Shown one piece after another: positions 1 to 11,263 of a DNA stretch of 64,000 bases. A program made the translations under genes and the position numbers. The notes under the pieces were generated by a model. It did not search any database, had not been told where the DNA came from, and worked only from the letters and a program-made list of their open reading frames with translations. Position 1 is the first letter of the stretch. Every line of letters begins with the position of its first letter. Source of the DNA: Nageia nagi (taxonomy: Eukaryota; Pinophyta); assembly GCA_050084985.1 (NCBI GenBank), contig JBITNC010000001.1:12400001-12464000 (forward strand). Direction: 5' to 3'.

Positions 1-2490
1 ACAATGAATTATACCATTAATATATAAAATTAAACCTCAAATAGTCAAAGAGTACATCAATCCATTTGTGATGGAGAAGTGTGCTCAAAAATTTAAGAGG
101 AGTGCTCTTGACATCATGGTCCTTCATAATGATCTCACAAAGCTTAGGTACAAGTGTTGAAAATGCAAAGGTCATAGATTTTGTACATGTCAATGTATGA
201 AAATCAAATAAAAAAATAAATGTGTTCCATTTAACTTTTATAATGCTTAATAAAAATTGTCCAAACTACTATGATATTTTCAAGATCATCCAGGTGACTA
301 AAATGTCATATGAGTGACTGGAACCAAAGGTGTTATCAAAATTAAAAGTCAATCCTAAGTCAATTAGTCTATTTGAAATACTTGCAAAGCACATGTTATT
401 CCAACATAATAATGTAACATGTGATATATGTTAAAATATTAATATAACCCTATCAACAAAGCAAGATGCATTTTAGGGTGTTTATAGTTGACCCTTTTTA
501 TGCTAAGCTCTGAACCTATGAGAAGCTTAGTACAAAAATATATGAAATGATAATCACTAATATTAAATAATAAATGATAATAAAATGATTAGAATGAGAG
601 CTAGTTTCAATGCATGACATGTCATATAAGATAAAATAAAGCACCATGAGGACCCAATGAAGTCTAGTTTTGGCACATGATAGGCTGTATAAGATGGAAT
701 TAGATATCATGATAATGAACCTATGAAAATAATCTAACAAGTAGATCACATAGCCATTAAATGATAAAGTAAAATTTTAATCTCATATAATCTAAGTATT
801 GAAAGGGAAATGATCTCTTGTTTCCCCTAGTAATCAATGGAAATTATCTCTACTTTGCCCCAATAGCTAAAGGATGTTTAACTCTACTTTTCCCTAGCAT
901 TCAAAGGGTGATAATAGGCACATAGGCCTACCAAATGTGGGACTGTAGAATGCAAGCATATGATGCTTATACAAGAATGACTAAGCCAAGCATGATGACT
1001 TCTTATTATGTTGATATCTAATCAATCATATTATGCTAAGCTTATAGTATTAAACATGGTGATGTTAGAATATGTTTATTACTAATCCACTATGTCTAAC
1101 TACATTGATCTTATTGAACATGATGATGTAAAAATATGTTTGTTGCCAATCCATCATACTAAAATAATAATGATCCATTGAATATTCATGATGCAAGAAG
1201 GGTTTACCATGCATATAACATGCCCCTAACAAAGTTCATGATGTAATTTGTGAAAATTTTATTATTTTAAAATCATGTGTGAAGCTCTCCCCTCAAATAT
1301 GAAGGTGTAATGGATGAAAAGATAAGATTCCTAACCATTTGATTGAATAGATCAAGAAATGATGATCATGTCAAAAGGTTAACAAAGTGAGATAAGGACA
1401 TAGAAAATCATCCTAACTATTACAAGTCATCTAGATGACTAGGTGAATGAAGTCATCTGAGTGATCAAAGATTGTCCAGATGATCTAATTAGGGAAAAAG
1501 AGAAAAATAAAAAGTAAAAATCATCATTTTAATGTTCATTTTGATTGTTGCACTTTTGACTTATGCAAGTTACTGACCAAATAGTGAACAAACTATGTAG
1601 AGAGTGATAAGTAATAGAATGAATGACCAACATCAAACAAATATGGTAGCTATAGGACAAAGAGGGGGGATACCTGGCAATGGGGAGGAGCCACCTCCCA
1701 AGAAAATATGTGTAAAGAAACACTCTCTTGTGTTTACTTATGATAGTTTCATTATTTATTTAGACTGTAGGCATAATAAGTTAAATAATAGAAAAAAAAT
1801 ATAGTTTTACCTATTTTAGATTTAGTTTTCAATTTTCCTTTAAGATGTTTTTTTTTTTAAATAGGAAAAAGAAACTATCTTTGAATAATATGAAAATCTT
1901 GACATTTTGTGGGGGCTTTGGATTTTGATAGTGTGTGCATGTGTTGATGAGTTTATGATAGACATTAAAAAAAGCTAAAACATGTCATAGTTCATTATAC
2001 ATGAGATAACCTAGATATGATAATAGGTTATAAAATAAAAAAATACTTAGTATGTAAACCAAACCATTCCAACCAAGGAACACACAAACACAACTGTGAC
2101 ATGTTATGTGATTTAATTTTATGTAATCAATGTTTAGTTAATGTATTTATATGTTTAAAATTTAAAATTTTGGGCACCAACCACTTATGTTTTTCAATTT
2201 TTGAGTTCTACAAATCATCCTAATCCCATATGATTTGATTAGGGTAACCTAGATGAAGGATGATTATAACAATTTTTTGGATGACTTTATAAGTTGTCCA
2301 TGACCTATATGAGTAGGTTAACCTAGTCATCCTTGACAAGAAAAATTTTGAATATGATAAAATACATGAAAAAATGCAAAAGGCATACTAGGGGACAAAT
2401 AGGATTGACATAGACTTAAAGACCACTAAATTTAGGATAGATAATGCAAATTGATTAACAAATGCTAATCTCAAACTTTGTGCCAATTAA
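1..2490. other. Unassigned decayed AT-rich DNA
   Basis: I see no supportable gene. Short open frames here lack recognisable domains. Around 30-230 on the plus strand a short frame ends in a small Cys/His-rich stretch (KCKGHRFCTCQ), which could be a decayed zinc knuckle but is too short to assign. A 16-bp perfect palindrome (AGTCATCTAGATGACT) lies at 1425-1440, and related GTCATC/GATGAC words recur at about 285-315, 1455-1480 and 2320. A loosely repeated unit with the words GATGTTAGAATATGTTTATTAC and similar lies around 1050-1160. Most likely old transposon remains. Confidence 0.5.
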
Positions 2491-2533
2491 AACTCTAGCA
2501 CAAATTTTGACCTCTTTGGATAGAGGTGCAAGT

Positions 2534-3210
2534 GATGTTGATACCAATAGAATTGGCATGGATGGAGGATGTGGGGCTCATAGGATCCATGAGGATTATT
2601 CCCATTATGAGGGACACCTCATATATGACCATACTTAAGGAGTGATTCAATTTGGATTGATGCATAATCCTACTCTTAACAAGGGAAATGATAGTGACAC
2701 TCAAGGATGTCTATCATATATTTAGACTATAGCTTGAGGGAGAGTACGTGAAAGTGGCAACAAATAGGGTGGTGCTTAGACCATGCATCAAAGAGGGCTA
2801 CCAGACCTAAGATAGAGGGATATGATGGTGATATTGCTAATTTCATCATTCATACTACTAGATTCCCCAAGACTCAAATTCCCTTGGAACATGTTTGAGG
2901 TTGTGACTAGGATGGTATAAGAGCGGACTATTTTTACTTGGGGTCTAGCTTTGTTGGCATTAACTTACAGGGAGCTAGCAGTAATAGTTTAAGGATGATG
3001 AGGAGTAAGCATGACACTCTTACTCTATAGGTGTGGGTGTGGGAGCACATCTGATATGGGAGGCTAAATAAATTACTGATGGACATCCATAGGCTTAAGA
3101 TGATGGGGTACATACCCTTGATGGCAAGTATAGAGTTTTCCTTCCATCAATGATGGGAGCATGAGCTAGAGAGACCTAAGAGATGCTCTCATGAATGAAA
3201 CACTAATAAT
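2534..3210 (+). pseudogene. Plant mobile domain (PMD) pseudogene 1
   Basis: Broken remains of a PMD protein (aminotransferase-like plant mobile domain, known from host MAIN/MAIL proteins and from several plant transposons). Conceptual reading from about 2534 gives a helix-rich N-terminal part, then TREMIVTLKDVYHIFRL near 2678-2728, matching the family pattern GEM-T-TLEDVY-ILRLP, followed by EGEYVKV. After a frame change the core resumes as TWGLALLALTYREL near 2936-2980, and then VWVWEH near 3030-3050, matching the conserved WG-A-LA-LYR and LLQ-WAWEH segments. Several in-frame stops and at least one frame change show that it is dead. At its 3' end it meets gypsy A coding sequence on the opposite strand, so its C-terminus is probably truncated. 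No element ends were found. The family call rests on motif recall, not on a search. Confidence 0.6.
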
Positions 3211-5236
3211 GTATAGAGTAATGGATTAACCTTATATATGACATAGGTAGTATTATTGAGCATATAATGTCTCATCTTCTTGATGGAAAAGACTAGGGTG
3301 AGATAAACCTTTTTGATATAGACATATCAAAGCTTGTAGTCAACAAGTGTATGATTGAGGTAATATATAGCCCGCTCCTTAGCCTGATCATTTTTCTATG
3401 CAAGAATGACTCTTAGGGTGAAGTTAGTGGCCAAAATATATAAGTGAAAGGGGACACCATCCATAGGTGGAATGAGAATGGGAGGATTGAGATAATACTA
3501 TTTAATGTCATCAAAATCCTTTTGACAACCCTCATTCCAATCAAATCACACTCCCTTCTTAAGAAGTGCATTAAATGGATGATACTTGTTAGATAATTGA
3601 GCTATAAATTGCCTAATAGTCTAAATTTTACCTTGGAGGCTTTGTAAAGTTTTGAGATCATGAGGCAGAGGTATACTAGTGATAGTTGTAACTTTCTTGG
3701 GAGCAACCTTGATGCCTCATTTTGAATTAATGAATCCTAGAAATTTTCTTGATGTGATGTTGAACACACACTTTCTAGGATTTAGTCTAACATTTTGCTT
3801 AAGTAACCTTGGAATACTTTCTCTAACACCTCTTAATGTTGATCTCTTGTTCTAGATGTAGTTAATAAATTATCCACATAGTCCTCCATGATATCATGCA
3901 TCATGTTGTAGAAAATGTAAGTCATAGCTCTTTGATAGGTGGCACCAAAATTATTAATAACAAAGGGCATAACCTTGTAACAATATGTCCCCCAAGGGGT
4001 GATGAATGCTATCTTATGTTGGTTATTTGGGGAAACCCAAATTTGATTATACCCTAAGAAGCTATCCATGAGAGATAACATCTCTTATCTAGCTGTATTT
4101 TCAAATAAGGTGTCTATGTTATCTAATGGGAATTCATCCTTCATTCAAGCTACATTGATATCTTTGAAGTCCATGCAAACTCTAAGGTGACTATTTGACT
4201 TCCCATCAAGGATCATGTTAGACACCCATTAAGGACAGTCAATGGAATGTATAAACTTGGCATCTAATAACTTTTGGATTTGTTCCTTAATTTGAATAGA
4301 CTTTATGGGATCAATCCTTTGAGGTTTTTTCTTAATAGGCTTTGCATCAAGATGAGTAATAATATTATGGACCACAAAATTGGGATTTATACCTAGCATG
4401 TCTATATAATTGTAAGAAAAAACCTTGGCATATTTCTTCAATAACATTATGCATATTTCCCTTTTTGACTCATCTAAGACATCTCCCAAGTAGAGTATAT
4501 TAGGGTTGGTTGGATCATCACTGATGTTGACCTCAACTAATTTTTCAACGTTTATGTGGGACCCATCCTCTAATTGCTTGAAAATGGGAATGTATGCATA
4601 ATCATCCTCATCTAGACTATTGATAAAGGAAGCCAAATTTGAATACTCAACTTCACCAAAGCAATCAAAGGGAAAGAGACATTACACAAATCAAAAGATA
4701 AACCTAACAAAGGAAAAGAGAGATCCATGGATACAAGAATGATATAATTATATGAAGAATATTAAAAAATAGGGACAAGAGGTGAAATACCATCAATAAA
4801 TACCATAGAAACATTAATGAAAGGGCCATCTGAAGACTTGTGGAAGAAATTGCCTAAGATGGAACATTCTAAAGCATGAGGACTAGATGGACCAAAACAT
4901 AACAGGATGTCACATTCATCATTATGCTCCACCTCCCCTTATGGAAGATTAACATCAAAAAATATTCTTCTAGAGTCTTAATGTGAGTCACAAAACCATA
5001 GATCATGCTTATCTCATTTAGATTGAAATGAGATAGAAAATGCATGAACCACTCCCTTCTCAAATTTTATTAAGTCATACTCTTACCATTTCCATTTGGA
5101 AAAGAGTTTATTTACCAAGTGGGGATACAAAATATATTCTATTTTGGTGCAAAACATCTCCTTGAGACAATGCTCAAGGGGAATATCCTAGGGTGCATCC
5201 ACATCTACATAAAAAAGGAAAGATAGGTTTAGGTGC
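3190..5236 (-). pseudogene. Gypsy A reverse transcriptase / RNase H remnant
   Basis: Minus-strand pol fragment. About 4636 to 4229 encodes the region before the polymerase, ending in IKEQIQKLLDAKFI. About 4081 to 3833 encodes the fingers and palm, with LMDSFLGYNQIWV and the catalytic box as YVDN at 3869-3880 (plus coordinates), where the second Asp of the usual Y-DD is Asn. RNase H follows to about 3190, with WNEGCQKDFDDIK near 3500-3540 and KERAIYYL near 3370. Codons 4640-5236 encode the linker between protease and polymerase, which continues across the Copia-1 insertion at 11264. Stops and the altered YVDD box mean no activity. The reading ends where PMD pseudogene 1 begins. Confidence 0.8.
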
Positions 5237-5487
5237 TGTTAAAAACCATAATCTTATTATGGTATTTGTAAATATTTAGAAATTAGACATGTGTCAATGA
5301 CAAGTGTCATTTGAAGTTAGTTAGAGAAATTTTAGCTTAGTGCTTAGGCAGGTAAATTAGTTAGGATGAGGTGTACACTTAGTTGCACCATTTTAGGAGT
5401 TTGTTAGTTAACCACTTTTGTGGTCTATATATTGTAAAATTATTCTTGAGTTAATATAATCTTGGAGTTTTATGATCCATTCCTATA
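5237..5487 (+). repeat. Copia-1 5' LTR
   Basis: 251 bp, beginning TGTTAAAAACC and ending TCCTATA, against TCCTGCA in the 3' copy, so the terminal CA is mutated here. It contains two perfect inverted repeats: an 8-bp stem with CTT loop at 5245-5263 and a 7-bp stem AATGACA/TGTCATT at 5296-5311. Preceded by the target duplication GGTGC. Confidence 0.93.
5426..5433 (+). promoter_or_regulatory. Likely TATA box of Copia-1 LTR
   Basis: TATATATT, about 60 bp before the LTR end, the usual place for the LTR core promoter. The same box is in the 3' LTR at 11198-11205. Position and sequence only. Confidence 0.5.
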
Positions 5488-5488
5488 A

Positions 5489-5500
5489 TTGGTATTAGAG
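5489..5500 (+). other. Copia-1 primer-binding site
   Basis: TTGGTATTAGAG directly after the 5' LTR matches the common plant LTR-retrotransposon primer site TGGTATCAGAGC, complementary to the initiator methionine tRNA 3' end, with one change. It primes minus-strand cDNA. Confidence 0.8.
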
Positions 5501-6806
5501 AAAGGAATTTGGAAAACTCCATACAAATTTGTCACTATAGTTTGCTGTGATTTCTAGTAGTATTTTGTTTTGGAGTCTTGGTTGCTAAGTTTTATCAATT
5601 CATGGCTCCTCTCCAACAAAAATCATGATGTCCTCCTCTGCTCAACCTATCTGATGAAGTGAAGCTCTCAGTCCAATGTGGTGGCCCTTGTAGCTATTCA
5701 AACCCTCTAATTTTGGCTTCATCTCATGGACTACTGCTATCTTGGCCCTCAACATGAGCTTTCTTCTAGGTTGTAGCTGCCTGCATTTGAGTCTTTAGTT
5801 GGTGAATGTGGCCTCTCAATTGGTGCTCTGGATGTGAACACCCCCATTTTTGCTACTCCATGTTGCAATTTATTGCATTTTGTGGAGGCTGACATTTCTC
5901 TATTCTTGACATGGATATTTTTGGGTTTTCCCTTATCTATGACACTTCCCACTTCCTAACATGGCCATTGTGGACTATTTGGTGCTGCTGGTTTGTGAGA
6001 CTGATGAAGCCCTATCTGCTTTAGCCTGATGTAGACGATCTCAATGTTGATGTTTTGGACTTTCACCAAATCATGGACTCTGGTCTAACATGGACATAAT
6101 GGGTATTTTGAAACCCTTATGGAATTTGTGTTCATGTGACTATGTCTACTCTACTGTTCACTGCATTACCTGCTACTGAATGTGAGTTTTCTAGATGTGA
6201 ATTTTATTGTTGCACTCTAGACATCATTCCATCTCACTTGCTCTATTGGTGGCTCTCTAAAAACATGATCATTGCTACTATGATACAACATGGAGTTTCT
6301 GTTCATTCTGCTAAGCTCGTAGCTTTCTCCATAGCCCATGGTCATTATTTTTTTTGCTGGTGCTAAAGAGTTCAAACATGATTACTATTATTTTGCTATT
6401 TATGCTCTAACTACTGTGAAATAATGGATAATGTGAAGAAATGGCATTGACAGTAGGGTTCAAAAGCATAGTTTCTATGATGTGGCTTCCCTTTAACCTG
6501 CTCATAGCATAGTGTGCCATTTCCACTACCTCCTTTGCACTCTAACTACTCTTACAACATGGGCTTTAAAAGGTGCTTTTAATATTTGAACAAGGTACAT
6601 TATTTTAAGAAAAATATTTATTATCTTGTGGTGGTGATTTAAACATTATCATCATTGGAATTTAAATATTTTTAATAGTGCCTTTATTTTTTAAGTTATT
6701 TTGGAGTGATAAGGTGTTATTAAAGAATTTTTAAATATTTTGTTGAAAAATATTTAAATATTAGTTGTAAAATATTTTGTGACTTTGCAACTTTTCATCT
6801 TACAAA
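5501..6806 (+). other. Copia-1 long 5' leader
   Basis: About 1.3 kb between the primer-binding site and the first Gag codons. Short open frames occur on both strands (for example 6136-6366, +), but none has a recognisable domain. The stretch just before Gag (6560-6790) is very AT-rich. Leaders this long often contain packaging signals, but none can be identified here. Confidence 0.6.
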
Positions 6807-7680
6807 ATGCATTCCTTAGTAAGCATTATTGGGGTTGTTTTGACTGGTCAAAACAATTGGTCAGAATGGTATAGGAAGATAAAAAATACACTCATCTTCA
6901 ATGATTTTTGGGAAGGTATATGCGATGGAAAAACCAAACCCATCAAACCAACTGATGACAAAGAGCTCATGGTTTGGAACATGAAGAATTACAAAGTGTA
7001 AGCTCTAATAGCTACTTCTATATCTGAAGAAGTCAATTGACATATCAATTCAATTGATGATGCTTAGAGTGCACTGGAAAAGTTAAAAGAGTTGTATGAC
7101 TCTCATTCAGTGTTGGAACTCATCCAACTTTAGTTAAAGCTCTTCAATTTGCAATTGCAGAACAATGATCCCATAGCACTTATTTCAGAAATCAATGCAA
7201 TAATGTATGATATCGAGGCTACAACCTTGATCAAAGCTTTCTATCCCACATACTCAACTTATCTTGAATCACTTCAAGCGAGTGGACAATTAGCCACCCT
7301 CACCTTCAAAACATTGTTAGAAAAGATTGCAGAGTGTGAAAAAGCTTTTGGAAATAAGACCAATGATGCTTTAGATATTGTTTACAATGCTTAGTTAGAG
7401 AAGAATGATGCTTCTTATGCAAATAGTAGCAATAGAGGTCATGGTCAGAAAAATTTTAGAGGTAGAGGAGGTAGAAATCAAGGAGGTCATGGAGATAAAA
7501 GGGAGAAGTCAAATTTATATTGCACTCGATGCGATAGAAAAGGCCATGAAGCTGCTACATGTTGCATTCCATGGGAGAAAATTGTTGAAAAGAAAGACCA
7601 AAAAGGTGATCAGAGTAAGAACTTTGCATCTGCTCATTTTGTTACAGCTGAATATAACATTGGTCTTAGTGACCTAATGA
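6807..7680 (+). pseudogene. Copia-1 Gag remnant
   Basis: Capsid-like region starting MHSLVSIIGVVLTGQNNW, followed by WYRKIKNTLIFNDFW and a typical copia capsid with several stops (TAA 7001, TGA near 7040, TAG near 7066, 7131 and 7391). A CCHC zinc knuckle CTRCDRKGHEAATC is encoded at 7521-7562. The protein would coat the element RNA in cytoplasmic virus-like particles. The Copia-4 Gag at 45536-46526 is a clear relative, sharing LIFNDFW and VIWNMKN. The start is chosen at the first Met in frame. The nonsense codons make it non-functional. Confidence 0.82.
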
Positions 7681-9202
7681 ATACTTCATATGCATCATGG
7701 GAAGATGCATGGTTGCTTGATATGGGAGCAACATGTCATATGAATTTCAGGAGGGATTTCTTTGAATAATTGAATGAAGATATTGATGGTGCAGTCTACT
7801 TTGCAGATTGATCAAAACTTAAGCCATCTGGAATTGGCTTAATAAGGCTTAAACTACTAGGATTTCTAGATTTTGTCCTTCAAAATGTACTTTATCTTCC
7901 AGAATTGAGGAGAAATTTGCTTTCCCTTGTTCTTGTTTTACAACAAGGAAATACCATCCATATATTTGATGGCAAGGTGGAAATACAACAATCTCCTGAC
8001 AACAAAATTGTGATTTTTGGTTTGGAAGATGGAAAGCTATTAAAACTCTCTGGTGCTTCTGTTTGATCGAAGGAATTTGCATTCCTTACACATCAAGAAA
8101 AAGGTACACTTCCCTCAAGTCTTTTGTGGCATGCTAGATTTGGGCACCTTAATTTTGATGACCTACATCTTTTAAAGAAATGAGGTTTTAGTGGTTTGCC
8201 TACAATACCTAGGAACATTGCCCCTTATGAAGCCTGTATCCTAGGAAAGCACCACAAGCAACTATTTATAAATTCCCAATGGAGAGCCACTAGAAAACTT
8301 GAACTAGTTCATTCTGATTTGTGTGGTCCATTTTCTGTACCTTCTACAGCTGGTAATAGATATATTATGACATTCATTGATGATTATTCTAGGATGTCTT
8401 GGGTTTATTTCTTAAAACATAAGTTTGAAGCTTTTTCCAAATTCAAAGACTTTCATGTAAGTATTGAAAATGAAGCTCATACTTGTATAGGTATCCTTCA
8501 TTCAGATAATGGGGGGAATATACTTCAAATGACTTCAAATCTTACTTACACCAACATGGGATTAAACATCAGACTATTGTTCCCTATAACCCACAACAAA
8601 ATGGAGTTGCTGAAAGATTGAACAGAACTCTATTGAACATGGCCTGTGCAATGATATTCTTCAAGAATGTCAAAATTATGTTTTGGGGTGATGCAATTCA
8701 ATGTGCTATTTATTTGAGAAATAGATCTCCTTCTCATGCTCTCAAATATAAGACTCCATTTGAAATGTGGTTTGGTCATATTCCTTCTATACGTCATCTC
8801 AGGATCTTTGGTTCCACCTGTTATGCACTCATACCTAAGGAACAACGAAGCAAGCTTGAAGTTAGGAGTCAAAAGTGTATTTTCTTGGGCTATTCAAACA
8901 CTACCAAGGGATACAAGATTTATGATGAGGTAAATAAGAAATTTCTCTTTACAAGAGACATTATCTTTCTTGAATTTTCCAAAAGTGACAATACTGTTGA
9001 GCGGCAGATTGATCATCTTGATAAGTTTACCCATGGAAAGCATTATTTTGAAAAATATTATGAAATTCCAAATCTTGAGGGGGGAATTCCTATATTGGAT
9101 CCAAATTTGGAATTTTTACCATTTGTTCATGAAGAACAAGCACCAAGAGTACCTCCTCTACTAGGTTCTTCCAGTTCATCAGTGCTAGTATCTGAGCATT
9201 AG
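7681..9202 (+). pseudogene. Copia-1 protease and integrase remnant
   Basis: Protease active site reads LLDMGATCHM near 7710-7740, with Met in place of the usual Ser/Thr of D-S/T-G. The integrase zinc-binding part (WHARFGHLNFDDL) starts near 8130. The core follows with HSDLCGP near 8313, HSDNGG near 8500 and QQNGVAERLNRT near 8597-8630, giving the expected D, D and E. A one-base loss in a run of G at about 8512-8517 shifts the frame. The following frame (8618-9202) carries the copia signature PFEMWFGHIPSIRHLRIFGS and the C-terminal GYSNTTKGYKIYD. It would insert cDNA into host DNA, but stops at about 7769, 7811, 8065 and 8183 break it. Confidence 0.85.
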
Positions 9203-10994
9203 TTAGATGAAGTAATTCAAGGAATTGGTCAATTAAGTCTTGATGGAAGTGAAGCTCCATCTTAGCTTAGTGATCAACCAGAATCATTTTAGAGAATTCC
9301 AATATGGGCCTAGAAAACACTTGAAAGTGTTCATCCTGATGAAATTGGAAAGATAGGAACTCGATGTTCCTACCAGACAAGACAAGAAAGTGGAGTAGTA
9401 GAAGATTCAGTTTTAGGTGATGAATATTATTTTGATATGGAATTGAATTGTTCTACTGATTTTGAACCAACTTCTTTTAAAGAAGCTATTTCTCATGATG
9501 CTTGGAAAGAAGCTATGAAGAAAGAGTATGATGCTCTCATTAAGAATGGGACATAGAAGTTGGTAGATCCACAATATGGAATCAGACCTATTGGATGCAA
9601 GTGGGTTTACAAGAACAAGTATAAATCAGATGGCTCACTTGATAAAAACAAAGTGAGGCTTGTTGCAAAAGGTTTTGCACAAAGAGAAGGCATTGACTAT
9701 GATGAGACTTTTACTCCTACAGCTAAATGGGCTACCATTCGTACTTTATTGACAATGACAGCTCAACATAAGTGGAAGGTTCATCAAATGGATGTAAAGA
9801 TAGCTTTCCTAAATGGTGATCTAAAAAAGAATGTTTACATGACACAGCTTGAGGGATTTGCAGTTAAAGGTCAAGAGCATAAGGTATGCAAACTTATCAA
9901 GTCATTGTATGGATTGAAGCAAGCTCCTCATGCATGGTATGAAAAGCTTACTGAATATCTTTTAAAGTTAAAATTCAAGCACTACAACCTTGATGATGCA
10001 ACTTTGTTTGTTAAGAAATTTGGCAACACTATTGTATATCTAGTGGTGTATGTAGATGATCTATTGATTACAAGGAACAATGAGAGATATATAGCATCTA
10101 TGAAATAGGAATTGAAGAAAGGATTTGAAATGATAGATATGGGCTTGCTTCACTACTACTTGGGTGTTGAAGTAAATCAAACACCAAGTTACATATTTAT
10201 TTCCCAAAATAAGTACATTGGAGATAGTTGAATAAATTTAGTATGGAAGATTGCAATCCTCTCTCTACTCCAATGGAACAAAATTTGAAGTTGAAATCAG
10301 TTGAGGGAAATCAATTTGAGGATGCTACTAAATTCAGATAGTTGATAGGAAGTCTCATTTATCTAACCACAACTAGACCAGATATTTCATTCATGGTTGG
10401 AATTCTTTCTCGATTTATGCACACACCTTGTGAAGGTCATTAGCTAGCAGTGAAGAGAGTTCTTCGATATTTGAAAGGAACTCAAGATTATGGGCTAAAA
10501 TATTCCAAGGTTAGAGACTTCAAATTGGTTGGATATTTTGATTTAGACTTTGTTGGTGATAAGGAAAATGGAGTTTCAACTTCAGGATATCTTATGAGTC
10601 TTGGATCAGCTGCTATTTCTTGGAGATCATGAAAATAGACTATTCCAGCAGATTCCACTACTGAGGTAGAATATGTGGCTACAGCAGAAGCAACAAAAGA
10701 AATTGTGTGGCTCAAGAAAATAATAGAAGATTTGCAAGAGAAACAAGTGCTTCCAACTCACTGTTAATCGATAATACTTCTGCAATCAAATTGGCAAGAA
10801 TCCAAAGTTTCATGATCGAACAAAACATATCAATACAAAGTATCATTTGATTCGACATCATGTAGAGGCCAAGATAATTTGGGTAAAACATTGTTCCACT
10901 AAAGAACAAATCCCAGACATCTTCACCAAGGCACTTGGAAGAAAAAAGTTTGAGAAATTTAGAACAATGCTTGGACTTACAAATACCCCTTCAG
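9203..10994 (+). pseudogene. Copia-1 reverse transcriptase and RNase H remnant
   Basis: Linker from 9203, then reverse transcriptase with WKEAMKKEYDALIKNGT, CKWVYKNKYKSDGS, DETFTPTAKWATIRTLL and [17 protein letters not shown]. The catalytic YVDD is intact at 10049-10060. RNase H follows with TSGYLMSLGSAAISWRS near 10578-10628 and the C-terminal end near 10980. In-frame stops occur at about 9263, 9288, 9311, 9552, 10106, 10338, 10440, 10630 and 10636, and a frame change is visible near 10215. The longest uninterrupted part is 9560-10108. Sequence is close to Copia-4 pol on the opposite strand (33375-34406), so the two belong to one copia lineage. Confidence 0.88.
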
Positions 10995-11008
10995 GTTAAG
11001 GGGGGGAA
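10995..11008 (+). other. Copia-1 polypurine tract
   Basis: GTTAAGGGGGGGAA lies directly before the 3' LTR, as expected for the plus-strand primer. A similar tract, read on the minus strand, precedes the Copia-4 3' LTR at about 32816-32840. Confidence 0.8.
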
Positions 11009-11258
11009 TGTTAAAAACCATAATCTTATTATGGTATTTGTAAATATTTAGAAATTAGACATGTGTCAATGACAAGTGTCATTTGAAGTTAGTTAGAGAA
11101 ATTTTAGCTTAGTGCTTAGGTAGGTAAATTAGTTAGGATGAGGTGTACACTTAGTTGCACCATTTTAGGAGTTTGTTAGTTAACCACTTTTGTGGTCTAT
11201 ATATTGTAAATTATTCTTGAGTTAATATAATCTTGGAGTTTTATGATCCATTCCTGCA
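11009..11258 (+). repeat. Copia-1 3' LTR
   Basis: 250 bp, TGTTAAAAACC to TCCTGCA, followed by target duplication GGTGC at 11259-11263. Compared with the 5' LTR I count one C/T change, one missing A and a two-base difference at the very end, roughly 98.5 percent identity by eye. It carries the same inverted repeats and a TATATATT box at 11198-11205. Confidence 0.93.
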
Positions 11259-11263
11259 GGTGC

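Larger units (their letters stand above)
5237..11258 (+). mobile_element. Copia-1: complete-length Ty1/copia element with target duplication
   Basis: A 6,022-bp element with terminal repeats 5237-5487 and 11009-11258, both starting TGTTAAAAACC. Five-base target duplication GGTGC lies at 5232-5236 and 11259-11263. It has a primer-binding site after the left LTR, a polypurine tract before the right LTR, and copia gene order Gag, protease, integrase, reverse transcriptase, RNase H. It sits inside gypsy A, whose reading resumes on the other side. The LTRs differ by about three substitutions and one indel, yet the coding region has about 19 in-frame stops, so this copy cannot encode its own proteins. 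Confidence 0.93.
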
